From Peribacillus simplex (lineage in GTDB: Bacteria > Bacillota > Bacilli > Bacillales > DSM-1321), in NCBI RefSeq assembly GCF_900156045.1, contig NZ_FTMX01000015.1, positions 1 through 62,809 of the forward strand: DNA of 62,809 nucleotides. The letters are read 5' to 3'. Below, in pieces: positions 47,323 to 56,065 of the stretch; position 1 is the first letter of the stretch; each line of letters starts with the position of its first letter. The notes under the pieces were generated by a model. That model saw only the letters and a program-made list of their open reading frames with translations. It made no database searches and was not told where the DNA came from. The translations under genes were made by a program, and so were the position numbers.

Positions 47323-48066
47323 TTATTGTCCTAGAGGATTTCTTTTTCTATAAACCTCATACATCAATAAACCGGCCGCTACCGATGCATTTAACGAAGT
47401 TACTTGTCCTGCCATAGGGAGACGGATGAGAAAATCACATTTATCCTTCATTAACCGGGCCATGCCTTTTCCTTCGCTGCCGATAACAAGTCCGATAGGC
47501 ATCTTTCCGTCCATGTTACGGTAATCATCGCTGCCTTTCGCATCGGTACCGACTATCCATACCCCTCGCTCTTTCAACTCTTCCACCGCTCTAGCCAAAT
47601 TTGTCACGCGAGCTACCGGAATATATTCGATTGCACCCGTCGAAGCTTTTGCCACTGTTGCCGTCAAGCCCACCGCTCTTCTTTTTGGGATGATGATTCC
47701 ATGGGCCCCGACTGCATCGGCCGTCCTCATGATCGACCCTAAATTATGCGGATCTTCAATTTCATCAAGAATCATGAAAAAAGGTGCTTCGTCCCGTTCA
47801 GCCGCTTTTGCGAATAAGTCATCCAGCTCCACATATTCATATGCAGCCACTTGTGCGATAACGCCTTGATGGATGCCTTCTGCCATTTGGTCGATCTTTT
47901 TCTTCGGGACGATTTGCACGAATACCTTCTTTTCCTTCGCCAGACCGATGAGCGGTTGCATCGAGCCTTTTTGCGAGCCCTCGGCTATCCAAATTTTATT
48001 AATATCCCGTTCGGAGCGAAGTGCCTCCAATACGGGGTTCCTGCCAATGATATATTCTTCGCTCAT
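47323..48066 (-). CDS. rlmB: 23S rRNA 2'-O-ribose G2251 methyltransferase RlmB
   Basis: 247 residues. SpoU/TrmH family: N-terminal substrate domain (EEYIIGRNPVLEALRS) and the trefoil-knot SPOUT domain with motifs DPHNLGSIMRTADAVGA, IGSEGKGMARL and SLNASVAAGLLMYE. Start ATG overlaps the mrnC stop by 4 nt. Confidence 0.95.
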   Translation of the reverse strand: MSEEYIIGRNPVLEALRSERDINKIWIAEGSQKGSMQPLIGLAKEKKVFVQIVPKKKIDQMAEGIHQGVIAQVAAYEYVELDDLFAKAAERDEAPFFMILDEIEDPHNLGSIMRTADAVGAHGIIIPKRRAVGLTATVAKASTGAIEYIPVARVTNLARAVEELKERGVWIVGTDAKGSDDYRNMDGKMPIGLVIGSEGKGMARLMKDKCDFLIRLPMAGQVTSLNASVAAGLLMYEVYRKRNPLGQ

Positions 48067-48485
48067 GGGTTACTCCCCTTTTCTTCTTCAATGTATTCAA
48101 TGGATTTTTTGATAAGTTCTTCCATTCTTTCTTTTCGGCCGGATAAATACAAAAAGCCCATAAGTGCCTCGAAGGCTGTACTGTAGCGATACGTTTGCAC
48201 ATCTGTATTCTTCGGTACCGTACCGGATTTTGCATTTCGCCCACGCCGAACGACAGCGGATTCCTCTTCCGATAACCAATCTGACTCCAGGAAAAAGTGG
48301 ATGATTTTATTTTGCGCTTTAGCAGCTACAAAAGATGTAGCTTTTTTGTGGAGCAGATTGGGCTTGACCGCTCCTTTTTGAATGAGGTGATGCCGTATAT
48401 ACGTTTCGTATACAGCATCACCTATATATGCTAAAGCAAGACTGTTCAGCATTTTTGCATCTACCTTACTATCGTAATGAAGCAT
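48063..48485 (-). CDS. mrnC: Mini-ribonuclease III (MrnC), 23S rRNA maturation
   Basis: 140 residues. RNase III catalytic domain without the dsRNA-binding domain; LAYIGDAVYE contains active-site acidic residues and TAFEALMGFLYL the second set. It matures the ends of 23S rRNA in Bacillus. ATG at 48485 follows AAGAGGGTAATTA, 3 nt after cysS. Confidence 0.95.
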   Translation of the reverse strand: MLHYDSKVDAKMLNSLALAYIGDAVYETYIRHHLIQKGAVKPNLLHKKATSFVAAKAQNKIIHFFLESDWLSEEESAVVRRGRNAKSGTVPKNTDVQTYRYSTAFEALMGFLYLSGRKERMEELIKKSIEYIEEEKGSNP

Positions 48486-48488
48486 TAA

Positions 48489-49886
48489 TTACCCTCTTTT
48501 CCATCTTGTACCTTGAGGGGTATCCTCTAATATGATATTCATGTTTTTCAAGCGATCACGAATTTCATCAGATAACCCAAAATTGCGGTCTTTCCGCGCT
48601 TGAATTCTCTGCTGTATCAAGCCTTCAATCTCTTCATCCAACAGCCCCTCCTCTTCAAGGGACAAACCTAGGACAGAAAATAAGATGTTGAATTTATCAA
48701 GGAAAGCATCAATCACTTCCTTGTCTGTGTTTTTCTCCATCAAGTAATAATTTGCCTGTTTGGAAAGTTCAAAGAGCATGGATATTGCATTAGCCGTGTT
48801 GAAATCATCGTCCATTTCCTTAATGAATTGTTCATGTAATTCATTCAGCTTCCCCAACCAAACATCATTATTCTCAGTCAATCCGTCACTAACTTGAAGG
48901 CGATGTTTTAAGTTTTGATAAGAAGTCCTTAAGCGATCGAGGGACGCTTTTACATTTTCAAGCACTTCTTCACTATAATTGATGGGATGACGGTAATGTA
49001 CAGATAACATAAAGAAGCGTAACACTTGTGGATCATGCTTCTGAATGATGTCATGCACAAGGACGAAATTGCCTAAGGACTTAGACATTTTTTCATTCTC
49101 AATATTTATATACCCGTTATGCATCCAATAATTCGCAAAGGTCTTACCAGTCAATGCCTCGGATTGTGCAATTTCATTTTCATGATGCGGGAAAGCCAGA
49201 TCTTGACCTCCTGCATGAATATCGATTGTATCTCCCAAATACTTTTTGACCATTGCGGAGCATTCGATATGCCAGCCAGGACGCCCCTTACCCCATGGGC
49301 TCTCCCAAGATATTTCATCATCCTTGGCCGTTTTCCAAAGGGCAAAATCAAGGGCATCTTGTTTTTTCTCCCCTATTTCAATACGTGCCCCCACTCGCAG
49401 CTCATCGATGGACTGATGTGAAAGTTTTCCATACCCCTCAAACTTACGAGTTCGGTAATACACATCCCCTTCAGATTCATAAGCGAATCCTTTCTCAATT
49501 AATGCCGAGATGAATTCAATGATTGCATCCATGTTCTCCATTACAGTTGGGTGAGCATCCGCTTTTTTGCAGCCCAATGCCGACACGTCTTCAAAATAAG
49601 CCTTGATGAAACGCTCCGATATGGTTGGGACATCTTCCCCCAATTCTTTTGCAGCACGAATCAGCTTATCATCCACATCCGTAAAATTCGAAACGAATTG
49701 CACATCATATCCACGGTAATCCAAATACCTACGAACGGTATCGAATACGATTGCGGGTCTTGCATTACCAATATGAATGTAATTATAAACAGTGGGTCCG
49801 CATACGTACATCTTCACCTTTCCCTCTTCAATCGGGACGAAGGTTTCCTTTTTTCTTGTAGCTGTGTTATATATTTTAATCGCCAT
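48489..49886 (-). CDS. cysS: cysteinyl-tRNA synthetase
   Basis: 465 residues. Class I synthetase: zinc-ligand Cys and HIGH motif in YVCGPTVYNYIHIGNARP, KMSKSLGN near residue 268, DALR-type C-terminal domain. One base separates it from cysE, and its SD (AAAGGAG) lies in the cysE 3' end, so it is translationally linked to cysE and controlled by the T-box upstream of cysE. Confidence 0.97.
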   Translation of the reverse strand: MAIKIYNTATRKKETFVPIEEGKVKMYVCGPTVYNYIHIGNARPAIVFDTVRRYLDYRGYDVQFVSNFTDVDDKLIRAAKELGEDVPTISERFIKAYFEDVSALGCKKADAHPTVMENMDAIIEFISALIEKGFAYESEGDVYYRTRKFEGYGKLSHQSIDELRVGARIEIGEKKQDALDFALWKTAKDDEISWESPWGKGRPGWHIECSAMVKKYLGDTIDIHAGGQDLAFPHHENEIAQSEALTGKTFANYWMHNGYINIENEKMSKSLGNFVLVHDIIQKHDPQVLRFFMLSVHYRHPINYSEEVLENVKASLDRLRTSYQNLKHRLQVSDGLTENNDVWLGKLNELHEQFIKEMDDDFNTANAISMLFELSKQANYYLMEKNTDKEVIDAFLDKFNILFSVLGLSLEEEGLLDEEIEGLIQQRIQARKDRNFGLSDEIRDRLKNMNIILEDTPQGTRWKRG

Positions 49887-49887
49887 A

Positions 49888-50538
49888 TTATAGACTCCTT
49901 TCTTCCTGCCTCTGTTCAGCCATCTTCGCTCTTAAAGCCCTGATTTCACTATCCAATTCCTTAAAGCGATCAGCGATTGGATCAGGAAGATCACAATGAT
50001 TTAGATCTTTGTTGATTTTGATACCATCTTGAATGACCACTTTACCTGGAATGCCCACCACTGTGGAATTAGGTGGCACTTCCTTTAAAACGACCGATCC
50101 TGCACCGATTTTTGAGTTTTCCCCAACAGTGATGGAACCCAGCACTTTTGCTCCTGTAGCAATCAATACGTTATCCTTTATCGTAGGATGACGTTTTCCC
50201 TTTTCCTTTCCTGTCCCCCCAAGGGTTACACCTTGAAAGACAGATACATTGTCGCCAATTTCACAAGTTTCGCCAATGACGATCCCCATTCCATGGTCAA
50301 TGAAGAAACGACGGCCAATCGTAGCCCCAGGATGAATTTCAATTCCGGTAAAAAACCGACTGATCTGAGATATACTTCTCGCCAGGAAAAAGAATTTCTT
50401 CTTAAATAATGCGTGAGCCATCCTATGACTCCAAATCGCATGTAAACCCGCGTACGTCAATATGACTTCCAAATAGCTGCGCGCAGCAGGATCTTGATCA
50501 AAAACCACTTCGATATCCTCTTTAAACATCTTTAACAA
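49888..50538 (-). CDS. cysE: serine O-acetyltransferase
   Basis: 216 residues. First step of cysteine synthesis from serine and acetyl-CoA. Left-handed beta-helix hexapeptide repeats (IHPGATIGRRFFIDHGMGIVIGETC and following), with catalytic His in DHGMG and in GKRHPTIKD. The start codon is taken as TTG at 50538 because GGGGGG lies 7-8 nt upstream; an ATG three codons later (50529) is less well spaced. Preceded by a Cys T-box. Confidence 0.95.
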   Translation of the reverse strand: MLKMFKEDIEVVFDQDPAARSYLEVILTYAGLHAIWSHRMAHALFKKKFFFLARSISQISRFFTGIEIHPGATIGRRFFIDHGMGIVIGETCEIGDNVSVFQGVTLGGTGKEKGKRHPTIKDNVLIATGAKVLGSITVGENSKIGAGSVVLKEVPPNSTVVGIPGKVVIQDGIKINKDLNHCDLPDPIADRFKELDSEIRALRAKMAEQRQEERSL

Positions 50539-50599
50539 AATGATTCCCCCCTATGTTCCGTACTTTTCCAACATCCCCTTTGAAGCTTTTAAAGCATAT

Positions 50600-50870
50600 A
50601 AAAAAGCGTCTCTGTCCAAATAGACAGAGACGCTTTAAGCGCGGTTCCACTCTGTTTGGAATGTACGAAGCAGGTAAAGCTTTTTCCTGTTTTTTCATCC
50701 CCAACTTTAATCCCTGTAACGGAGGACATTCCGCCTGTGCCTACTATAGGTTAGTTCAGCAAAGGACTCAAGGGTGCATTTCAGAAAACGAGAGGCCTGA
50801 ACCACTTTCAGCAGGTTATGGTTCTCTCTAAAAAGCTTCGTTTACTTACTTCTCCCCATCTACGCGTTCT
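50600..50870 (-). ncRNA. T-box riboswitch, Cys-specific, controlling cysE-cysS
   Basis: On the minus strand the conserved T-box sequence AGAGTGGAACCGCG is followed by a terminator (AAGCGTCTCTGTC / GACAGAGACGCTT with TTTTTTATAT, 50600-50636). The upstream stem I has a specifier loop with TGC (50776-50778, within GAAATGCACCC), a Cys codon, matching the downstream cysteine genes. Uncharged tRNA-Cys should favour the antiterminator. Confidence 0.92.
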
Positions 50871-50882
50871 TTTGTAAGATTA

Positions 50883-50911
50883 TTAAATACTATATTACAT
50901 TTTTGACAAAT
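50883..50911 (-). promoter_or_regulatory. promoter of cysE-cysS T-box transcript
   Basis: TTGTCA (50906-50911), 17 bp, TTAATA (50883-50888) on the minus strand, just past the gltX stop and upstream of the T-box. Confidence 0.6.
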
Positions 50912-50913
50912 TG

Positions 50914-52371
50914 TTAATATAAAATACTCTGAATACGCTGTTTAATTTTTTCTTTGCCCAATAATGAAATCGCCTTAGGCAAGTCAGGACCATGTGTTTG
51001 ACCCGTGACGGCCGCCCTTATCGGCATGAATAATTTTTTCCCTTTATGGCCTGTGCCTTTTTGTACGGCTTTAATCGACTTCTTGATTTCATCCGCGTTA
51101 AATTCTTCAAGGCCGTCGATCTCCTGAAGGAAAGCTTTCATGACTTCCGGTACCTGTTCTTCAGCCAGTACTTCCTTAGCTTCTTCCTCGAACACGACCT
51201 CATCCTTGAAAAACAGTTCAGATAGCTCGACTATTTCCGCTCCATAGCTCATCTGCTCTTGAAAAAGGGAAACTAGCCCATGTACCCACTCTTCTTCTTC
51301 GGCGGTCATTGTCTCTGAAACCTTCCCGGCTTTAATTAAGTGAGGCATTGACAATTCCACTGCACGATTTACGTCCAATTGCTTCACATATTGGTTATTC
51401 ATCCATGTAAGCTTTTGTTTATCGAAAAGTGCAGGTGATTTAGACAGTCGATCAGCATCGAAAAGATTAATGAATTCTTCCTTCGTGAAAATCTCTTCTT
51501 CCCCGACCGGAGACCATCCAAGTAATGTAATGAAATTGAATAAAGCTTCAGGTACATAACCAAGCTCTTCATATTGCTCAATGAATTGAATGATCGACTC
51601 ATCACGTTTACTCAGTTTCTTCCTGCTTTCGTTTACAATCAGCGTCATATGTCCGAATACCGGCGGTTCCCAGCCGAAAGCTTCATAAATCATCAGTTGT
51701 TTTGGAGTATTGGAGATATGATCATCACCGCGAAGGACATGGGAAATCTTCATCAAGTGATCATCGACGGCCACTGCAAAGTTATAGGTTGGAATGCCAT
51801 CTTTTTTAACGATGACAAAATCACCAAAGCCATCCGCTTCAAACGAAACCTCATCCTTAACCATATCTTTAAAAGTTAGGACCTTCCCAGCTGGAACGGC
51901 AAAGCGAATGCTCGGTTTTCTTCCTTGAGCCACTAGCTCCGCTTGCTCTTCTTCGGTTAAATGCTTGCACTTCCCTGAATATTTTGGCGTTTCATTCCGT
52001 TCGACCTGTCCTTCACGCTCTGCTTCAAGTTCTTCTTCCGTACAATAGCATTTATATGCCAAACCCTTATCTAAAAGCTCTTGATACAATTCCTGATAAA
52101 GGTCGTTCCTTTCGGATTGACGATATGGCCCGAATTCACCGCCAACATCAACACCTTCATCCCAATCCATACCAAGCCATTTCAAATATTTAAGCTGACT
52201 TTCCTCTCCGCCTTCAATATTTCTCTTTTGGTCGGTATCTTCAATACGGATGATGAATTTCCCGCCTTTATTTCGTGCATATAAATAATTAAATAAAGCA
52301 GTCCGTGCATTACCAATATGTAAATGTCCAGTCGGACTCGGTGCATAGCGAACTCGAATATCGCTGCTCAT
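50914..52371 (-). CDS. gltX: glutamyl-tRNA synthetase
   Basis: 485 residues. Class I: HIGH-type motif APSPTGHLHIGNART, KMSKS-type KLSKRDES near residue 255. Bacillus GltX normally charges both tRNA-Glu and tRNA-Gln, the latter being corrected by GatCAB; nothing here argues otherwise. ATG at 52371 follows GGGAGGTCT. Confidence 0.96.
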   Translation of the reverse strand: MSSDIRVRYAPSPTGHLHIGNARTALFNYLYARNKGGKFIIRIEDTDQKRNIEGGEESQLKYLKWLGMDWDEGVDVGGEFGPYRQSERNDLYQELYQELLDKGLAYKCYCTEEELEAEREGQVERNETPKYSGKCKHLTEEEQAELVAQGRKPSIRFAVPAGKVLTFKDMVKDEVSFEADGFGDFVIVKKDGIPTYNFAVAVDDHLMKISHVLRGDDHISNTPKQLMIYEAFGWEPPVFGHMTLIVNESRKKLSKRDESIIQFIEQYEELGYVPEALFNFITLLGWSPVGEEEIFTKEEFINLFDADRLSKSPALFDKQKLTWMNNQYVKQLDVNRAVELSMPHLIKAGKVSETMTAEEEEWVHGLVSLFQEQMSYGAEIVELSELFFKDEVVFEEEAKEVLAEEQVPEVMKAFLQEIDGLEEFNADEIKKSIKAVQKGTGHKGKKLFMPIRAAVTGQTHGPDLPKAISLLGKEKIKQRIQSILY

Positions 52372-52461
52372 GATATATATAGACCTCCCAGTCGTTCTAT
52401 TCTATTGTATATATTATCATTTAAATACATTGGGATAAAGGCATCCACTCTAAAAACGAAA

Positions 52462-52941
52462 TTAGTTTGATTTAACCAATAAAACCACAGCCTGTGCCGC
52501 GATTCCTTCGCTCCTGCCTGTAAATCCAAGTTTCTCGGTAGTGGTCGCCTTTACATTAATCCTGTCTATCGACGCATCTAAAAGTTCAGCAATCCTGCCT
52601 CGCATTTCCTCAATATACGGTGCCATTTTCGGGCTTTGTGCAATGATTGTACAATCCGCATTACCTAGCGAATATCCTTCTTTTTTTACGATCGCCCAAA
52701 TATGCTGCATCAGTTTTGCCGAATCGGCATCTTTAAATTCAGGATCGGTATCCGGAAAATGCTTACCGATATCCCCTGCACCAATTGCCCCCAAGCAGGC
52801 ATCAGCAACAGTATGCAGAAGGACATCCGCATCCGAATGACCTAGCAAACCTTTCTCATACGGAATCGTAATCCCGCCAATAATCAAAGGTCTCCCCTCC
52901 ACAAGCTGATGAACGTCATATCCTTGTCCTATTCTAAACAT
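52462..52941 (-). CDS. ispF: 2-C-methyl-D-erythritol 2,4-cyclodiphosphate synthase
   Basis: 159 residues. MEP-pathway enzyme. Zinc ligands in GYDVHQL and the conserved HSDADVLLH; substrate motif GDIGKHFPDTDPEFK. The start is ATG at 52941 (MFRIGQGYDVHQL), with GGGGAGAAT upstream; six open codons before it lie over the SD and the end of ispD. Follows ispD in one unit. Confidence 0.96.
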   Translation of the reverse strand: MFRIGQGYDVHQLVEGRPLIIGGITIPYEKGLLGHSDADVLLHTVADACLGAIGAGDIGKHFPDTDPEFKDADSAKLMQHIWAIVKKEGYSLGNADCTIIAQSPKMAPYIEEMRGRIAELLDASIDRINVKATTTEKLGFTGRSEGIAAQAVVLLVKSN

Positions 52942-52955
52942 ATCATTCTCCCCAA

Positions 52956-53645
52956 TCATCGTTTTCCATGTTGTTGTTTATGTAAAATCGCTTCTGCAAA
53001 ATAAAGGTCTTCCTGAGTCGTAATTTTAATATTATCATAATTGCCCTCAATAATAACTACCTGTTCATTGATCCGCTCTAGCAAACTTGCATCATCCGTC
53101 CCTAAAAATGCATCAGCTTCTGCCTGTTCATACGCACTTTTTAATATGGATACACGAAAAGCTTGTGGAGTTTGTACCGCCCACAAGCTTGATCGTTCCA
53201 CTGTTTCCACTACCTTATTGTTTGATGCTTTTTTAATCGTATCCTTAACGGGCACTGCAATTACGGCACCTCCATGAAGGGAGGCGGCAGTAGTCAATTC
53301 ACTGATTTGCCCAACATTGATAAAAGGGCGGGCACCGTCGTGGACCAGGATGATTTCTTCTCCTGCATGTTGCAGTCCATTATAAACGCTTTGTTGGCGC
53401 TCCTTTCCACCCATGACCAGTTTCTTGACCTTTTTAAGCCCATACGCTGCAATCAATTGATTGAAATAATCCTTTTCTGCCGGGTTTATCGAAAGGATGA
53501 TCCCCCGACAGTCAGGATCTTCTTCGAAGACACGCAGTGTATAAACAATAATCGGGATACCCGATAGTTCAATAAAAAGTTTATTCTTGCCCGCCTTCAT
53601 TCTTTTGCCTTGTCCAGCTGCAGGTATCACTACTTCATAAAACAT
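52956..53645 (-). CDS. ispD: 2-C-methyl-D-erythritol 4-phosphate cytidylyltransferase
   Basis: 229 residues. CTP-binding PAAGQGKRMKAGKNKLF at the N-terminus; VHDGARPFI and GTDDASLLER motifs are present. Third step of the MEP isoprenoid pathway. Placed 21 nt after yacL. Confidence 0.96.
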   Translation of the reverse strand: MFYEVVIPAAGQGKRMKAGKNKLFIELSGIPIIVYTLRVFEEDPDCRGIILSINPAEKDYFNQLIAAYGLKKVKKLVMGGKERQQSVYNGLQHAGEEIILVHDGARPFINVGQISELTTAASLHGGAVIAVPVKDTIKKASNNKVVETVERSSLWAVQTPQAFRVSILKSAYEQAEADAFLGTDDASLLERINEQVVIIEGNYDNIKITTQEDLYFAEAILHKQQHGKR

Positions 53646-53666
53646 AACGGTTTCTCCTACTCTTCT

Positions 53667-54764
53667 TTATAATGCTTTTTCTAATAGTTTCGGTTTAGCG
53701 AATATCATACGGCCTGCAGAAGTTTGCAATACACTTGTGACAAGTACATCGATGCGTTTCCCGATATGGTCACGGCCACCCTCGACAACGATCATGGTGC
53801 CATCGTCTAAATAAGCGATGCCCTGGTTCTGCTCTTTCCCATCCTTGATGACCTGAACATTCATCTCTTCCCCAGGAAGGACAACAGGTTTTACGGCATT
53901 GGCAAGGTCATTGATATTAAGGACCGCCACATTTTGAAACTCGCATACTTTGTTTAAATTGAAATCATTGGTAACGACCATTCCGCCCGATATTTTGGCA
54001 AGTTTCACTAGTTTACTGTCCACTTCCTGAATGTCTTCAAAATCCCCTTCGTACATCTCCACTTTAATCGGAAGGTCTTTTTGAATCCGATTCAAGATAT
54101 CCAAACCACGCCTTCCACGATTCCTTTTCAATGCATCGGATGAATCGGCAATGTGCTGCAGTTCGTTTAATACGAATTGAGGAATGACTATGGTACCCTC
54201 CAGAAAGCCTGTCTGACAAATATCTGCAATTCTGCCATCAATGATGACGCTTGTATCGAGAATCTTCAGCCGCTTGCTATACCCCTCTTCATCCTCTTCG
54301 CTCGCTTCACCATCCGTGTTCTTTTTCTTATTGCTTTTCGTGAATAAACTCAATAGCTCATCACGCTTTTTAAAGCCCACCTGAAAACCAAGATAACCAA
54401 ATAAAAGCGTAAGGATGATGGGAACCACTGTATTTAGAATAGGAACCTTGATGGCACTGAAGGCAGAGCCAACCAAGAACGCCGCAAGCAGTCCCACTAA
54501 AAGACCGACGCTGCCAAAGATTATATCCGTAATCGGTATCTTTACAAGCTGTTCCTCCAGCCACTTCATAAAATAGATCACATGATCTACTGCCCAAAAA
54601 GTTATAAGATAAAAGATAATGGCACCCAACAGTACACTTACATAAGGATTGTTTATTAAAGCAATATCATCTGCATGTAAAACAATTAATAATTCTGGAA
54701 TAAGTAACATACCAAGTGTTCCGCCGACTATTAAGAAGCATGCTTGTATAATGCGTTTTAACAT
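53667..54764 (-). CDS. yacL: YacL, membrane-anchored PIN/TRAM domain protein
   Basis: 365 residues: about four membrane helices in the first 135 residues, a PIN domain from about 165 (LDTSVIIDGRIADI, with later acidic residues in VVTNDFNLNK), and a C-terminal TRAM-like RNA-binding segment (GTMIVVEGGRDHIGKRIDV). The start is ATG at 54764 (MLKRIIQACF), 8 nt after GGAGG; a GTG three codons upstream overlaps the SD. The function is not firmly known; the PIN fold suggests an RNase. Confidence 0.88.
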   Translation of the reverse strand: MLKRIIQACFLIVGGTLGMLLIPELLIVLHADDIALINNPYVSVLLGAIIFYLITFWAVDHVIYFMKWLEEQLVKIPITDIIFGSVGLLVGLLAAFLVGSAFSAIKVPILNTVVPIILTLLFGYLGFQVGFKKRDELLSLFTKSNKKKNTDGEASEEDEEGYSKRLKILDTSVIIDGRIADICQTGFLEGTIVIPQFVLNELQHIADSSDALKRNRGRRGLDILNRIQKDLPIKVEMYEGDFEDIQEVDSKLVKLAKISGGMVVTNDFNLNKVCEFQNVAVLNINDLANAVKPVVLPGEEMNVQVIKDGKEQNQGIAYLDDGTMIVVEGGRDHIGKRIDVLVTSVLQTSAGRMIFAKPKLLEKAL

Positions 54765-54903
54765 CCCTTTCACCTCCTTCTACTCATTATTGACCAATAA
54801 AATAAAATGAAACCTTCGAAAATTCGTTTTCATTATATACGTTAAATTCACTTAAGGAATTAGTGGATTTACAAATATGATTTCTTCTCTTTTTCGTAAT
54901 ATT

Positions 54904-54932
54904 AGCCTAGCACCCTGAGTTTTGAGTGTCAA
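54904..54932 (-). promoter_or_regulatory. candidate yacL promoter
   Basis: Consensus TTGACA (54927-54932), 17 bp, TAGGCT (54904-54909) on the minus strand in the disA-yacL gap. The weak -10 lowers confidence. Confidence 0.45.
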
Positions 54933-54989
54933 AAATAAACACCAACCAATTTCAAGCTAGTTCAGGGGAATTTTAAAGGTCAGCCGCAC

Positions 54990-56063
54990 CTACATCCTTC
55001 TATTTGTGACAAGCTGATTTTTTAAAATCCGGAGTCCTTCTTTGATTTTATTAGCCCGGACTTCGCCTATGCCCTCCACATCATCAAGGTTTTCAACCGT
55101 AGCTTTATTGACTTCACTAAAGCTTCCGAACTGTTTCACTAAATTTTCGATGATCAAACCCGGCAAGCGTGGGATTTTATGAAGAATACGGTAACCACGG
55201 GGATGTACTGACTCATCAAGGTGTATGTAACCATGATAGCCCAGCACCTTAAGAAGAATGCTTTCATCCAGTTTTTCCTGCATGGCCAACTCTTGAAGCC
55301 TAAAAATGATTTCCTCAGGATTTTCATCATTACTGGAGGTATAATCCTTGATAAGCCATTTTCCTTCCGTTTCAATATCTGCCAGGATTTCATTCATTTG
55401 CAAACGGATCAATCTTCCTTCCGTACCAAGCTCATTAAGGTACGTTAATAGCTCCGCCTTGATTCTGAGCACCATTACATATCGGTGAAATACCTGCAAA
55501 AGGTCGGCATAGGTCACGATTTCCTCAAACTCGAGCGCTCCTAAAACCGATATGCTCTGCTGCAGAACCACCTTGTATTTTTCCAAGGTCTGGATGGCTA
55601 AATTAGCCTTGGCAAGTATGACTCCTATATCTTTAAGGGCATATCGGAAGTTGCCTTGATATAATGTGATGACATTCCGACGTTGTGAGATTGCGATGAC
55701 CAACGACTTGGTCTCCCTTGCAACACGTTCCGCTGTCCTATGCCGCATTCCCGTTTCAGTGGAAGGTGTACTGTTATCCGGCACTAGCTGGGCATTGGCG
55801 AAAATGATCTTATCGGCTGTTTCATTTAAAATGATGGCCCCATCCATCTTTGCCAACTCATATAATGTGCTGGGGGTACAGCTGCAATTGATTTCGAAGC
55901 CGCCATCCACGATCACTCGCACCTTCTCATTATATCCGACCACTATCAAACCACCTGTGTTTGCCCTCAGGACATTTTCAATCCCCTCCCTAAGCGGGGT
56001 ACCCGGAGCTACAATTTGCAGAATTTCCAATTTTGTTTTCTCATACCCTTTTTTATCTGTCAT
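54990..56063 (-). CDS. disA: DisA, DNA-integrity-scanning diadenylate cyclase
   Basis: 357 residues. Makes the second messenger c-di-AMP from two ATP and pauses at DNA lesions. DAC domain with the DGA (KMDGAIILNE) and RHR (GMRHRTAERVA) catalytic motifs, an alpha-helical spine, and a C-terminal helix-hairpin-helix DNA-binding domain (VENLDDVEGIGEVRANKIKE). Starts 2 nt after radA; cotranscribed. Confidence 0.96.
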   Translation of the reverse strand: MTDKKGYEKTKLEILQIVAPGTPLREGIENVLRANTGGLIVVGYNEKVRVIVDGGFEINCSCTPSTLYELAKMDGAIILNETADKIIFANAQLVPDNSTPSTETGMRHRTAERVARETKSLVIAISQRRNVITLYQGNFRYALKDIGVILAKANLAIQTLEKYKVVLQQSISVLGALEFEEIVTYADLLQVFHRYVMVLRIKAELLTYLNELGTEGRLIRLQMNEILADIETEGKWLIKDYTSSNDENPEEIIFRLQELAMQEKLDESILLKVLGYHGYIHLDESVHPRGYRILHKIPRLPGLIIENLVKQFGSFSEVNKATVENLDDVEGIGEVRANKIKEGLRILKNQLVTNRRM

Positions 56064-56065
56064 AC

